This document shows, in pieces, positions 63,801-64,000 of a DNA stretch of 64,000 nucleotides (position 1 is its first letter; each line of letters opens with the position of its first letter). The position numbers were made by a program, and so were the translations under genes. The stretch lies in contig RSEF01000004.1 in assembly GCA_003993805.1 (NCBI GenBank), positions 69,495,252-69,559,251 on the forward strand, read 5' to 3'. Under the pieces are notes generated by a model. It did not search any database. It had not been told where the DNA came from and saw only the letters and a program-made list of their open reading frames with translations. The DNA is from Himantopus leucocephalus. Its lineage: Eukaryota > Chordata > Aves > Charadriiformes > Recurvirostridae.

Positions 63801-64000
63801 TGATGTGCCATGGATGAATTCTTTCCTTGTTTCATTACTGTTAAAAGAACAAAGCGGGAAAATCTAACATCTGCACAGAGCTTTAAGCTCTCCTCTGACT
63901 GGCGTAGCTGCTTTTGACTGTTCTCTATACTAGCTTTGTGGTGTAGACTTTAGGAAGAAAGACCTAAGGTGAGTTATTATACATGTCACACCTGAGCAAA
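60803..64000 (-). other. MICU3: MICU3 intron (5' part runs off the window)
   Basis: 3.2 kb with no further MICU3 exon recognised. A 37-codon minus open frame at 61,305-61,418 has a coding-like look but no known match. Otherwise AT-rich intron. Confidence 0.75.
61305..61418 (-). other. Short unrecognised open frame in a MICU3 intron
   Basis: ATG at 61,416-61,418 to TAG at 61,305-61,307 gives 37 residues, including SSSNSDLEALFSSSAKTTYK and KLSPMEAVKGR. The region is GC-richer than its surroundings and the residue mix looks protein-like, but I recognise no family. It might be a fragment of a retrocopy, an alternative exon or chance. No strong splice sites were seen around it. Confidence 0.2.

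Overview
The window is vertebrate nuclear DNA, almost certainly from a bird. It is AT-rich and intron-rich, has no prokaryotic signals, and carries several CR1 LINE pieces, including 3' tails ending in the TCTATGATTCTATGAT-type repeat typical of avian CR1. It holds parts of two neighbouring protein-coding genes, both on the minus strand, in the order and orientation I recall for the human MICU3-ZDHHC2 locus. The exons are short and spliced, so nearly every long open frame in the window is chance or repeat-derived. I rebuilt the exons by matching protein, checking GT-AG splice sites and checking that reading phase carries across introns.

Region by region. (1) 1-781 and 3956-3982 hold two coding exons of the palmitoyltransferase gene ZDHHC2 (exons 3 and 2 by my count). 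Later exons lie left of position 1. The first coding exon was not found. (2) 3983 to about 13.6 kb is presumed ZDHHC2 intron 1, with one 0.8 kb CR1 copy and, at its right end, a second CR1 interrupted by a 100-N gap. (3) About 13.60-14.30 kb is a CpG-rich block next to that gap and is the best candidate for the ZDHHC2 promoter region. (4) 14.3-26.7 kb is intergenic, with a CR1 tail, a TATA-containing promoter-like block near 17.9 kb and a probably artefactual tandem duplication at 22.9-23.3 kb. (5) About 26.7-28.886 kb is the probable MICU3 3' UTR, ending at a cluster of three poly(A) hexamers. (6) 28,887-60,802 holds twelve coding exons of MICU3 (calcium uptake protein 3, mitochondrial), from roughly the middle of the protein to the stop codon. 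All are phase-compatible and intact (351 complete codons plus stop). The 5' exons, with the mitochondrial targeting region, lie right of position 64,000.

The two genes are not known to act together. MICU3 tunes Ca2+ entry through the mitochondrial uniporter, and ZDHHC2 palmitoylates membrane proteins. Their adjacency is ordinary vertebrate synteny.

The most interesting signal is a 93-nt exon-like segment at 32,698-32,790 inside a MICU3 intron. It has good acceptor and donor sites, a length divisible by three, the exact phase needed between its neighbours, no stop in that frame and higher GC than the surrounding intron. It would insert 31 residues containing a strongly basic patch just before the second EF-hand lobe. 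I found no prokaryotic-type system, CRISPR array, rRNA or tRNA.
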